Source: Cricetomys ansorgei
Taxonomy: Eukaryota; Chordata; Mammalia; Rodentia; Nesomyidae
Direction of reading: 5' to 3'
DNA: 64,000 nucleotides
NCBI GenBank assembly: GCA_026225945.1
Contig: JAMJFZ010001133.1
Coordinates: 10,599,501-10,663,500, forward strand
The notes beneath the pieces are model-generated. The model was given only the letters and a program-made list of their open reading frames with translations. It did no database searches and had not been told where the DNA came from. This document shows positions 13,099 through 23,290 of this stretch, one piece after another; position 1 is the first letter of the stretch, and each line of letters begins with the position of its first letter. Position numbers and translations under genes: made by a program.

Positions 13099-13844
13099 AG
13101 GGAGGGAGGAGCTTTGTTATAGAAACCAAATCACTATTTAGAAGATATAATTATTTATCATCCCGAGAGTTTCCCAAATCCAAGTTTATTGTTCCCATGA
13201 TGCATGTGAACTTGTCTAACACATACAACTTGAAGCTGCTTGCAACATCCCACCGTGTCCTGCTGTCCTCCAATGAGGACAAGAGTGTTCCTTCACCGTG
13301 GACTTTCCAGTGGCTACAAGAGTGTCCAACACCCAGCAGTGATTCTCTGCTAACTCATCAGACGGCAGCTTGTGTGGGGGATGGGCCAGGATAAGCCTCA
13401 AAGCTGTTCTGTTTTCAGTGCGCATTTGAGCAGGAGGTAACAGGGTGAAGCCAAAGTCTTTCACGGAAACACAGCTAAAGGGCACAGCAACTCTTGCCCT
13501 ACTGATGCATTTGGTCCGGACCATCATGCCTCGAGATGTGGGGAAAGCAACGCATTGCATTTGACACAGGCAAGGAGACAGAGCCGATAATCTCAAAGTG
13601 AAAAGCCACGAAATGCCCAGTGAGCCTGGACAGAGCTGAAAACCAGCCAATCCCAGTGCTTTCCCACTCACCGTCCACCACCACTTCACTCGCTCTAGCA
13701 ACACGGGTGTTATGGGGAATCTATGGGTAAAACCATAGGGCGTAAATCCATCCCCATCCTCCCTCCACCTCCAAGGCCATAGCTGGGCTTCCCACGCCCA
13801 GCACCTGGCATTCTGGATCAGGTGGCTTCTTAATTGTACATGTG
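13099..13844. other. Unique intronic sequence
   Basis: It carries part of a 235-codon minus frame (13216-13923) that runs into the neighbouring repeat and has no recognisable motif. No other feature. Confidence 0.45.
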
Positions 13845-14250
13845 TATTAATTTGCTTTCTACAGCTGTGGTAACACCATGACCAAAAGCAACTTGGGGAG
13901 GAAAGGGTTGTTACAGATTCCAAGGTATGGTCATTGAGGTGGGAAGCCAGGGCAGGAGCTCAAGGCAGGAACTGAAGCAGAGGCCATGGAGGGACACTGT
14001 ACTGACTTGCTCCTTCTGGCTTGCTCACCTGGCTTTTCATATAGGCCAGGCCCAACTGCCCAGGGGTGGCACTGCCCATAGTAGGCTGGGCCGTTCCATA
14101 TCAATCATCAATCATCAATCAAGAAAATGGTACATAGGCTTGCCTACGGGCCATCTGATGGAGGCATTTTCTTGATTGGAGTCCCACTTGCCAGAGGACC
14201 CTGCTTTGTGTCAAATTAACAACAACAAAAAAAAAAAAAAAAAAAACAAG
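13845..14250 (-). mobile_element. MaLR-like LTR repeat, antisense (family B of this window)
   Basis: The start reads like the complement of a MaLR LTR 3' end (ACACCATGACCAAAAGCAAC then TTGGGGAGGAAAGGGTT). It is followed by CAGAGGCCATGGAGGG, an ATCAATC triplication (about 14100-14122) and TCAAATTAAC with an A-run. Related copies lie at 36.8, 47.9, 57.1 and 60.8 kb. The subfamily name is uncertain. Confidence 0.5.
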
Positions 14251-15478
14251 CCACCATAGTGTTCTTTGCAAGATATGTGTCAGAATGGCTAGTTTCTACC
14301 ACGGAGACAACTGTAGCACCCCTAAATTAAAATAATCAAAAATGTCAGGTGTGGATGAGAATAGACTATTTAAAGCATACTTTACCTGGTAACTCCAACT
14401 GTCCATGCCACTCTGTTGTTAACTACACGCGATCAAGACACACCATTTCTCCTCCATCTATACCCCCATGTTTATTGTTCCCTCGATACTGGATTTTGCT
14501 CAGCCCTTCTATGCAGCCGACCTTCCCTCCAGCTGCTTATAGCTCTTACTGGGTACCAGCCCCTTCAGAGTCATTCACAGTCTCTGGGTTACTACTCCCA
14601 GCACTTGGCAATCAAAGGTAGAAAACCAAATGACCCCTGTGAGGATAACAAGGATAGAGTTTGTCTTTCAGAGCTGGCTTCCTCCGTCCCAGTTCCAGGT
14701 ATTAAAGGCCCAGGCTGAGGCTACACAAGGGCAAGCACCGTACTCCAGCCCACTCCTTAGACAGGAAAGACGTGTCCAGAAGTGGGTGGAAGGAGCACGC
14801 ATTGTGTATCCTCATCACTTCTTCCCAGGCAGAAGTAAACGCTGACATAGCTGAGGGCCGAAAAGCTCACATTCAAGCAACATTACACAACCAGATGCTA
14901 ACCACCTGGACAGGCGTTTAAGGGGTTAGGAAAGCCTGGAAGTTGCTGGTGTAAAATTAAATATTCCATGGAAGGGTTCTCTAGTTGTTAAGGAAATGCT
15001 GAAGGGGTGAAGGTCAGTTATTAGTATTTTAAAAGATTCCATTTCAACATGAGGTCCCTTCCAGCCAATGGGAAGCCTGATAGAATTAAAAGGCCGTACC
15101 TAAACGATCCTTAAGGAATCACTCTCCTGAAGTCAGAGGAAGTACTGCAAGACTTTCGTGGTTTTTATTAAGTTCCCTAAGTACAGTGTGCCTGTCTTTA
15201 AAACAAACAGAAATCCACATCAGCCATTTCCTTTCCTTTGGCTTGTGTCGCACGTGGCCCTCAGGGGACTAAACACAGCTTCATTCCCAAATGGAGAAAG
15301 GGGCGTGCGTCCGATGGGTAGCCTTAAGAAATAAAAATAAAATGTTTCCCTTCTTTGCCCCTGCAAAACAGAACCCTGTGATGTCTAAGTACCTATTAAA
15401 TGGTAAGCCCCAACTCCATTTTATGAGTAATTTGTCCACTCTTGTTTTTTGTTTTTTTTTTTCTTTAAACTTCCTTAG
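14251..15478. other. Unique intronic sequence upstream of the candidate exon
   Basis: No repeat recognised. The frame leading into the candidate exon starts at 15291, and a donor-like ATGGTAAGC occurs at 15400-15408. Confidence 0.4.
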
Positions 15479-15599
15479 AATTACACAAAAAGAAATTAGG
15501 CGAAGGAGAATTGACCACTTCTTGACAATAGCTGATCTCCCGAAGCTGCATTCCCAGCTCGCAAACCTCAACAACGAACTGCTGGATGTGTCTGTCTGA
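15479..15599 (+). other. Candidate orphan exon or coding fragment, product not recognised
   Basis: A long pyrimidine tract ending TTCCTTAG (an acceptor-like site at 15477-15478) is followed by about 40 open codons ending in TGA at 15597-15599. The predicted peptide contains IDHFLTIADLPKLHSQLANL, a charged then leucine-spaced segment that looks more protein-like than neighbouring chance frames, and the stretch is GC-richer than its flanks. The frame also runs on upstream to an ATG at 15291 without a stop. It lies antisense within MAML3 intron 1. I do not recognise the protein; it could equally be a chance ORF or a pseudogene scrap. Confidence 0.25.
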
Positions 15600-15656
15600 A
15601 GTACATGCTGTTTTCTTAATGAAAAATTAGTTTGGAGATACTTTCAACTTTTCCAG

Positions 15657-15805
15657 GGCCAGGAGAGGTGGCACACGTCTTTAATCCCAGCACGTAGGAG
15701 GCAGAGGCAGGAGGGTCTCAGAGTCCAAGGACAGCCTGTTTTTCAAAGGGAGTTCCGGGACACCCGGGGCTACCCAGAGAAGCCCTGACTTGGAAAAACA
15801 GAAAG
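15657..15805 (+). mobile_element. B1 SINE
   Basis: GGTGGCACACGTCTTTAATC, CCAGCACGTAGGAGGCAGAG and GGGGCTACCCAGAGAAGCCC give a near full-length B1 of an older type. Confidence 0.85.
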
Positions 15806-17403
15806 CAACAACCACAAAACCGTCACCAGCACTCACCTGTGAACAGTTTTCACCCTTCAAGTTCCAATGTCAAATGAGTTTGAAATAATAAGATTGTAAG
15901 ATAAATCTTTTTTACTTAAAAAAAAAAAAATCACAGGAAGGAAAAACCGTGCCTATAGCTGCTAAGTGGTAGCCATAAGACTATGTTGACTTAGAAACAA
16001 TCTGTTACCCACCTCAAACTTAACTACGATAATAATGAAAACCTATGAAGAACGTACATTGTCATGAAGATTAAAATAAAATAATTTAACTTCTGTGAAG
16101 TACCCACACAGACTGTGTACCAGTGCTGTCGATAAATAACCTTTAAAACTCAGTTTATGCAAAATTAGTTGGGCTAAGAAAGAGTAAGTCATGTGTATAA
16201 CGTCAAATCCACACTAATCCAAATGATGTCTTATCCAATTGTTTCGATAACTATGCCAGCCAGAAGCGCCTGAGTTAATTTTTCCTCTTCTTACTGCTTC
16301 CTCCCAGTCTGTGAGAAAACTGCTAAAGAGCAAGAGAAAGAGGAAAAGGCCAGAGCAGCTGAGAGAGGGGGGAAAAAACAGGCTCCAACGCCTGACCACG
16401 AGCTCTTCAACAATGGAGTAAACATGTAAAGATGTTTGAGACCTAAGGCAGGCAGGTTTGAAATGTTTCTCTGTGGGAAAAAAAAGAAGAAAAGGAAGGA
16501 AGAAAGAAATAAAGAGCGAGAGAGCGGGATGTCTGATTGACTCACTTCTCTATGGTGCACAATGTTTAAAAAGGCTGGCTTTGGCCATCTTAAGCTCTAG
16601 GACGGAGCACAGTGAAGAACTATTGAAAACAGAATACTCGTTACCCACAGAAAATTCTTCACGGAGCACCCACAAAGTGGAAGTGCTTCAAATGCTTCCA
16701 GGAATTACTATGTAACATGCAAAATTGTTTATTACACTAGATCCCAGGCCGGGAGGTGGGGGTTGGACAGAGGATGCAGAGGCGCTCACAATGCTTGCTC
16801 ACGAGTATTCTTATCGCAACCAAATGAAAAGCCTTATTAGGAAACCTAAGACGGAACTGCGGCTCGGGTAGAAAGTAAACTTTACCATCCATGATCTTCG
16901 TCTTTCCTATAGAAACTAAACGGCGACGGAAAATGCTCATCTCTCTCATATTATGAGGCAGACAATCCGAAAAAACTCTAAGGTTTGTCCTAATGATTCT
17001 AAAAAGACATGGTGGGGAGTATCAAAAAATGCTAGCTACTTGAGAGTCAGCTTTACCTGGGAAGGAACTCAGCATGAATCTCATTTTGTAGATTATGATT
17101 AATGATTAACTAACTGGACTTCTACACTTTGCTGGCTGACTGCTGGCCACTCCGTACTAAATAAAATGTACCATGACCAAAAAGTAGAAGAGGATGACAG
17201 GTATCACTGCCTCTTGAGATTTAAAGGAAAGAACACCATACTATTAAGGAGGGAGAAATAAAAGTTCACAGTTTTCTCACAAATTTAAGGCACACTAAGT
17301 TGCCGATGGGGAAGGTTTGGCGAAGACTATCGCTCTCACCCATGACAGCAGCCAGATAGGAGAAGTCCAGGGAAAGGTTACCATAAAAATAAAATAAAAC
17401 TTG
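15806..17403. other. Unique AT-rich intronic sequence
   Basis: It holds a short A-run at about 15919 and a purine-rich GGAAGAAAG stretch at about 16.47-16.52 kb. No gene is seen. Confidence 0.45.
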
Positions 17404-17556
17404 AAGCTGGGCAGTAGTGGCACACAACTTCAATCCCAGCTGTTGGGAGGCAGAGGCAGGCGGATCTCTGTGGGTTTGAGGCCAGCCTGGTCTACAGAGT
17501 GAGTTCCGGGACAGCCAGAGTTACAACAGAGAAACCGTGTTTCAAAAAAACTAATA
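17404..17556 (+). mobile_element. B1 SINE with AGTTACAACAGAG variant
   Basis: Well preserved full-length B1: GGCAGTAGTGGCACACAACT, GAGGCAGAGGCAGGCGGATC, GTCTACAGAGTGAGTTCC, then GACAGCCAGAGTTACAACAG. The last motif differs from the common GGGCTACACAG form and recurs in copies at 46.5 and 51.6 kb. Confidence 0.93.
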
Positions 17557-19599
17557 AATAAGTAAATAAAAAAAATTTTTGAAAGGCAAACAGAATTCAT
17601 TGAGATGGAAGTTCAGTAGCGGGCTAATAGTACGTTAGCATTCCTGGATCTATCCCAAGGATGGATGGGAACATTTTTGGAAGGGTAGAGTTATATCCAT
17701 TACTCATTATTATTTATTATTATTACATATTATTACATATATTATAGAATGAACTTTATGCCATAAACTCTTCAGAGCATGGGTCATACAGATTCTTGCA
17801 CTCTGCAAACTGTCAATAAATTGTTAAGACTGTGACAGAGAACGGCCATGAAGACAGTGTGGGACTCCAGGGTGAGAAGACTAAAGCCATTTTGAGATTG
17901 TCAAAACTACACTGATGTGCTTTTTGATGTCTCTAAATGATATCTGTCAAGTCAATCAACCTTTCGGCTTGAAAATCACAATATATCTGGATACTGGACC
18001 CACAACTTCCGTGTCGAGGGCTGCAATGAACATATTTTGCTACCAGAGAAAGGTCTTAGGGAACGACAACTTTTCCATTGAGATTCTTAAATACATGAAA
18101 TCAATAGCTCTAGTCAAGGAGTCTTTCCGGGGAACCCCTCTGTAAAAATAAAATGGTGGTGGCTGATGTCCAGATGGAGGTCACCTATGTGTCTAAAAGG
18201 GACCTGTCACTTCAAGTAGTATAGTTCAAATCTAGGAGTGCTGCCTACTCTACAGAATGAGCTACAGAGAACCCACGAACACCGAGAATAGCCTGGAACA
18301 GAGGAAGATTGTTGCTCCCCACCTCGGGTTGCTGTTGGCTTGCTAGTTCGTGTGTTGTCTTTCATTCCTGTACTTGTAAATGTGTAAGATAAGAAAACAA
18401 ATCAAAAGCAGCAAAGCCCTCATTAGATTGTCCTCTTAACCCAAGCCAGGCAGAAAAAAATCAATCGATTTTTAGTACTTTGGACATAGTGGTCCTAAGA
18501 AGGTAAACAATAGCAATAAAACAGAAAAGAATCCTATTCGCTTTTATTTGTATCATCACTGCTGTTTGGCTGTGGCTGATCACCGTTTTTCTTTAGGGCT
18601 TTCCAAATAGTGAGTCCAATCTGAGAACTAAATTTAATTGCTCTGTGCCTCACCTGAGTACCAAGATAATCCAGCAGTCAATTCAAGAAAACGATGAGAA
18701 ACGTTTTCTTTGTAACCTGTCTTGAGGATTTTTTTTTCTTAAATCTCATGCATAGGCTAAGCTTCAAGTATTCTCCCATTTCAGAAGCGGATGCGAATTC
18801 TGAAACTAATTAAAGGAAAATTTAACTCGTAAAGGATGGTGTTAATTTACACACAAGTCTTTGCTTAGGGTTTAAAGCGGTTTATTTTCATTCCACTCAT
18901 CACACATACTTCACACTGGCATCTGTGAGATGCTTGTGATTCGGCAGAAGCTAGAATGTACTGTTTTACACATGGCTTTGGTATTTCTATAAGTCAATAA
19001 GCGAAATTATTGAAAACTGATAGAAAAATTTGATTTTCAGGCAATCGTTTCCCAAGTCTGTTGTTAACTTGCTAAAGTAGGATTCATTGCGAAATTTATA
19101 GCTGTTGTCCTCATCTCTTCAAATAAGCTTTATGTAGTTTCGTTTTGAAAAGTTAAACCCTGGCAAGGGCAAGGTGCCTCCTAGGTTACCTCAGAACGCA
19201 GGCTGGCTTCTACCTGCGGGTGGGTGTCTTAGTATAGAGGTGTTCCCCCCCCACCCCCCGACCCCGCCCCGAGCTCCTTCCGCCATGTAAGAGAGAACAC
19301 AGACCAGGGACAAAACTTTCTGGTCCCTAACTCTACTCCAAAAAGCCTCTCTATCAGGTCTCTAGAAGAGGACAGTAGCTTTTGTTCCACAGTCGTTCAG
19401 TACCCCCATCCATCCTCAAAGGTCGTGAGCTGTGTCAGAAGGCAATTTTGGAACCTCACGCAATTTCGATGCAATTCGAGAGCAAAGGGTGTTCGTGCAT
19501 ACACTAAAGGGGGTGAGGTGTGGGCAAGGATGGCACCCTCGGTACCTGGCTTATTCTACTCCAGCCTCAGGATCGCTAAGTGAATCTCCCATGACTGAG
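17557..19599. other. Unique AT-rich intronic sequence before the CpG island
   Basis: An imperfect (TTA)n patch lies at 17699-17745 and a C-run near 19245-19270. No SINE is recognised for 2 kb next to the island, which is compatible with regulatory constraint but does not prove it. Confidence 0.45.
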
Positions 19600-20346
19600 G
19601 GCGAGGGCAGGGAGGGGGCTGGGGACTGGGAGGGACACCGGTGCCAACTGGGTCCCTCAGCTACGGTCAAGACGCCGGTCTCGTCCCAGTTCGGGGTACA
19701 ATCAGGAAGAAGCCAGTGTGTGCCCGTGGTTTTGGAGCTTCCTGTTTGTAAGCGAGAAGCTCCCTGGCAAACTCTGGGACCCGGGTTCTTCCTCCCAACG
19801 CTCTGGTGGCCTGGGGCGGCGGAGGGGGCAGGGCCGGAGGCGCTGGGCGGTCCCCGGGGCCGCGCAGGGCCGCCAGGCGGACAAAGCGCCTCCCGCTCCC
19901 TCCCCCACGGCCGCGTTCCTAAAGGGAGGGGAGGGCGGGCTGGGGAGAGGTGGGAAGGAGAGGGTGGTAGGGGGAGGGAGAAGAGGGGAGGCGGAGGGCG
20001 CTGCCGGCGGGACTGGGCTGGAGCGCGCAGAAGAGGGAGGGCAGGGAGGAGGGGCCAAGAAGAGCAGGGAGGAGGGAAGGATTCTTGAAGCCCAAGATAA
20101 ACAAATTGTTCCTCTTCACGTGCGGGGTGGGGGGTGGGGGGCGAGCGAGCTCCGCGGCCTCCCCTCCCCCACGCCGGCTCTTTGTCACCGACCGCCCGCC
20201 CGAACGCCCGGCGACACTGGCACCACCCCTGGCGCTCCGAGATCCGGAACGTGCGCGATGCACAGAACGCACACAGAGAGGGCAAGCCGGCGCCGGGCTC
20301 CGCGCAGCCGACGGAGGCGCGGTGGGGAGAGCGGGCGCGCTCCGGG

Positions 20347-20354
20347 AAGATGGC
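20347..20354 (+). promoter_or_regulatory. YY1-type AAGATGGC motif in intronic CpG island
   Basis: AAGATGGC followed by CATTG matches the YY1 element often found just downstream of transcription starts. Its orientation would fit a plus-strand transcript, antisense to MAML3. A CACGTG E-box lies at 20117-20122, and an ATTGG (CCAAT on the minus strand) at 20554-20558. The functional role is inferred. Confidence 0.3.
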
Positions 20355-21485
20355 CATTGCCGCTCCCTCCTCCCCCCAGAACGGGGCGACACTGTGGGGG
20401 AGGGAGTGCAGACACCTTTCCCAAGCTTCCGGCCTCCTCCCCCTCCTCTCCCAGGGAGGAAAGCTAGAGAACCCGGGAGAAGAGATAAGAGAAAGGATTC
20501 CACCCTCGGGTTAGGGGTGGGATCGGCCCCTTCCTCCCCCTAGCACTTAAGCCATTGGCTGCGCATCCTCCCGCGAACCCACCCACCCTGCCATTTAAGC
20601 CTTTCTCCTCCCGGCTCCCCTCCACTCCGCCGGGCTCGTTACCCGGTGCCTGAAAGTTGCCCAAGAGCGAGGTGGGGGCAAGGCGGAGAAGAGGATGGGG
20701 GACAATCCCAAGCCTGTGGCAGGGGCAGGTCTGGGCGCAGCTCCGGCCTCGCCCGCTCCCGCCGGGCCGCGTCCCTGCCGACCCCTCGCGGCTGCCCCAC
20801 CTGCCCAGCCTCAAGCCGCGGGTCTCGAGCGGCGAGCGCAGCGCTCGCGCGCTCCGTATCCGCGCGCGCCCCCGCGAGCACGCGCGCGCAGCCACCCTCG
20901 CTAGCATCTCACCCACTTCAAAGTTCATTCACAAAACTCTCAGACTTTCCCAAGCCCGAAGGAGAGGAAGCCAGGGACTCTTCCTTTCCCTCCTAAGGGT
21001 TAAGGGACCTGGTGCCCACTCGGAGTGTGCGATAGCATCAGTGTCTCCCTGCACCCCGCGAATGTGATGAGAGGGGTGGGCGAAAGGGGACCGATCTGGG
21101 TAGGCGCGGTGGCAGGGCAAGAGGTGAAGGCGGGGCGCCGAGAGGAGCAGCGTGGTTTCTACTCCTGGGTTCACTCTCGTTCGGCTCAGTTTCTAAGACA
21201 AGGAGGGGGAAACTTTTCCTGCACCTCACTCCGGCGCTCCTGTAGCTCCCTCCTCCCCTTGCAGTCGTGACTGGCTTCTCTTCCTCTCATCCCCTCCTCC
21301 CCAAATCTGACAACCCTGACAGATTAACAGGTAGCGGTAGCAACGACAGCGTTTACCCTGAGAAAAGTTGACGTTGACCCTTCGGCTCCATGCCACCTCA
21401 CCCCCGGTGCAAACCAGACCCCTCACACCCCCACGCCAGAAACTCCACGCCCCCGACCCCAACGCGCGCCCCAGTGCGCCCTCAC

Positions 21486-21950
21486 CATGATCAGCGTGTG
21501 GTTCCTCTGCTCTGCCGAGGCAGCCTCCGCATCTTGCTGGGCTTTGCTCGGGTGCTGCTGCTTGCCGGTGCCGGCGCCCGATTTCTTGGCCCTCTGCTCC
21601 AGGGTCCGCTGGTAAAGGCTCACGGTGTCCCGGCGCTCCAGCTCCAGCTGCTCCACCTGAGCCTGCTGATACCTGTTCTCGCAGTTGACGTGGTGCCGCC
21701 GGCAGCCCTCGATGCGCTGGCGGAGCCGCTCGACCACCGTGCTGTGTTTGGGGACCGCCACCGAGCCGCCGCCGGGGCCCCCGGAGCCGCCGCAGCCGCC
21801 GGCAGCGGGGTGATTGCCACTCGGAGCAGCCGGAGTGCTATTGGGAGTATTCACGCCGATCCCGGCCCCGCCGAGGCTGCTGCTCAAGCTGCTGTTGATG
21901 CAGATACTACTACCATTCGCGGCGGCAGCGGGGGCTGCGAAATCCCCCAT
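21486..21950 (-). CDS. Maml3: MAML3 (Mastermind-like 3) first coding exon, 155 codons, partial gene
   Basis: Mastermind-like proteins are nuclear co-activators that dock on the Notch intracellular domain-CSL/RBPJ complex and recruit acetyltransferases. The exon encodes a 155-residue N-terminus starting MGDFAAPAAA. It is followed by a Ser/Ala/Gly-rich low-complexity stretch (residues about 5-65) and then a highly basic helix (about 67-125) with the core VERLRQRIEGCRRHHVNCEN. This is the MamL-1 region that contacts Notch and CSL in family members. The exon ends with HTLIM followed directly by a GTGAGG donor, phase 0, so the rest of the protein (acidic, Gln-rich activation regions) lies outside the window to the left. 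The ATG at 21950 has A at -3 and G at +4. An in-frame TAA sits at 22032-22034, and no other in-frame ATG lies between. The paralogues MAML1 and MAML2 are excluded by the specific N-terminal sequence, recognised from memory of the human protein. Confidence 0.96.
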
Positions 21951-22559
21951 CCTGCTCCCGGGGCACACTATTTTGGAAGAACTTTTTTTTTTAATCCACC
22001 CCCCTATCAGCCTCCTCCTTGGGTCCAAGGATTAAAATAGTTTAAGTGGAACGCGGGGGAGACGCAAGCACATGGATGAAAACAGCGATCCCCACGGGGC
22101 GAAAAAAAAAGGGGGGGAGAGATTTTGGGGTGGTTTTTGTTTCCTTAAAAAAACTGAAAAGATCGAGGGGAGAAAACAGGGGGTGTTATCGGAATACCAT
22201 CAGACACCTATCAACAAATAGAATCCCAACAAACTGAGCCGGCAGCAGATGGGCTTGCAACTCAAGGGGAGATCCGCTCCTCGCCTGTCTCCTTTTAATA
22301 ATCCATTATTTTCTAATAAATTCCAGGAGGTTTCCGGTGGTTGGCAAGCATTTTCTCCCTACGTACCGAAAAACACACCCCATGTACACACACGAGCGTG
22401 TGCCTCCAGTGCGGACACGCGCGACACACACTCACTCCACGCCGCATCGGAAAACGGCGAGCTTGCTTATTGCATTTTCCTTCCACAAAAAAGTTTTGGT
22501 GTTTATGCCGCCCCGTGTTCTCAAAGTACTTTGGCTGCTCAGTTGCATTTCACAGGAGC

Positions 22560-22715
22560 CTAGACATCGAGTCCCCGGGCTGGGGCAAGTAAACACATGG
22601 ACAGTCCGAGGCGACCGCCAAAGTAGATCGCTGAAGTCCTTTGCGAAACGCCGCGCGGAGAGCAGCCCCTAACGCTCGGCCAGGCTGCCGCTGCCGCCGC
22701 CGCCTCCGCCACCAT
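22560..22715 (-). other. Upstream ORF in MAML3 leader, 51 codons
   Basis: On the minus strand an ATG at 22715-22713 in a strong context (G at -3, G at +4) opens a frame of 51 codons ending at 22560, about 610 nt before the MAML3 ATG. The peptide starts MVAEAAAAAAAW, a polyalanine run from GCG/GCA/GCC codons. It lies just 3' of the G-rich tract. It can act only if transcription starts upstream of 22715, which is inferred. Upstream ORFs of this kind commonly reduce translation of the main frame. Confidence 0.45.
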
Positions 22716-22733
22716 CACAATGATCAACTGCTC

Positions 22734-22790
22734 GCCGCCGCCGCCGCCTCCTCCTCCTCCTCGCGCTCCTCCACCTCCTCCTCCTCCTCC
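22734..22790 (-). repeat. GGC/GGA-rich trinucleotide tract in the leader
   Basis: The plus strand reads interrupted CCG and CTC/CCT triplets. On the MAML3-sense strand this is a run of GGA and GGC triplets with many GG pairs and an interruption near GCGCGA. It could form a G-quadruplex in DNA or in the leader RNA. Confidence 0.8.
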
Positions 22791-23022
22791 ATGCCAGCGG
22801 AGTGATATCAGGACGCGCGAGCTCAGTAAACACGGCAGCGGTGGCGGCTGGAGGCCGTGAGACGAGCCCGGGGACCCGGCGCAAAACCCGGTCCGGACTC
22901 TCCCCGGGCGGGAGCGGGCGCGGCGCGCACCGACCCGGCTCCCGCCTCCCTCGCCCCCACCCCCTCGGTCCTCCCTCCTTCCCCAGCCCAGATGCTCCCA
23001 AGGCTGTGAAGCCCGACCTGCC

Positions 23023-23040
23023 GGGGGGGGGGGGGGGGGG
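23023..23040 (+). repeat. G18 homopolymer followed by G-run cluster
   Basis: Eighteen consecutive G residues are followed up to about 23073 by further runs of four to six G separated by short spacers. This is strong quadruplex-forming potential on the plus strand and C-rich on the MAML3-sense strand. Confidence 0.9.
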
Positions 23041-23102
23041 AGGGAAAGCAAAGACTGGGGGGTGGGGTGGGGGTGGATCTCAGGAGTGGATCACCTTTTG
23101 AC

Positions 23103-23104
<2 letters not shown>

Positions 23105-23154
<50 letters not shown>

Positions 23155-23240
23155 TCGCGCGCGCGCGTTTGCGTGTGTATGTGAGCGCGAGAGCGCGCGC
23201 GGCGAGCGTGTATGTGTGAGTACGCGCGTGAGTGCGCGGG
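23105..23240. repeat. (GT)n microsatellite grading into (CG)n alternating purine-pyrimidine tract
   Basis: A perfect (GT)n run covers 23105-23139. It continues into GCGCGC, TGTGTG and CGCGCGCGCG blocks to about 23.24 kb. Long alternating purine-pyrimidine DNA with CG steps is the classical Z-DNA-prone composition. It sits at the outer edge of the CpG island. Confidence 0.85.
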
Positions 23241-23290
23241 GACGCGCCGGGCTGGCTGTGTTTCCTCCTGCCCAGCGAGGTATCCAGAGA

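Larger units (their letters stand above)
1..21485 (-). other. Maml3: MAML3 intron 1, donor-proximal part
   Basis: The minus strand after codon 155 reads GTGAGGGCGC, a good splice donor, and no second MAML3 coding exon is recognisable further left. The MAML3 locus is known to be very large with a long first intron, so the whole left third is inferred to be intronic. Its first 1.9 kb (19.6-21.48 kb) belongs to the CpG island. The rest is AT-richer and carries B1, B2/B3, B4 and ID insertions in both orientations. Confidence 0.85.
19600..23290. promoter_or_regulatory. CpG island spanning MAML3 promoter, exon 1 and start of intron 1
   Basis: GC content rises abruptly from AT-rich intron to very GC-rich sequence with frequent CpG dinucleotides. 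The densest blocks are about 19.8-20.9 kb, 21.4-21.95 kb and 22.4-23.25 kb. It drops sharply at about 23.29 kb. Such islands mark promoters of developmental regulators. No interspersed SINE is recognisable inside, as expected for a constrained promoter island. Confidence 0.85.
21951..23290 (-). other. Maml3: Presumed MAML3 5' leader and core promoter side (TSS not defined)
   Basis: This region lies immediately upstream of the MAML3 ATG and remains CpG-rich to about 23.28 kb, so the transcription start is inferred to lie somewhere in it. Read on the minus strand it contains a G18 complement tract, a GGA/GGC-rich tract (22734-22790), a 51-codon upstream ORF and several other upstream ATGs before the main start. 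No splice junction is obvious. The leader length is an inference; a 5'-end cDNA would settle it. Confidence 0.55.

Noticed and set aside
13216..13923. 235-codon minus open frame in intron 1
   Set aside because: It runs into the MaLR-like repeat at 13.85 kb, has no recognisable motif or codon bias, and has no splice or promoter context. Judged a chance frame.
19551..20503. Long open frames (194-268 codons) on both strands in the GC-rich block
   Set aside because: They overlap in several frames on both strands, consist of Pro/Arg/Gly/Ser-rich low-complexity sequence, and are expected from the scarcity of AT-rich stop codons in a CpG island.
21951..22028. N-terminal extension of MAML3 by 26 codons upstream of 21950
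   Set aside because: The codon at 22028-22026 is TTG, not ATG. An in-frame TAA follows immediately upstream at 22032-22034, and the ATG at 21950 matches the known family start.
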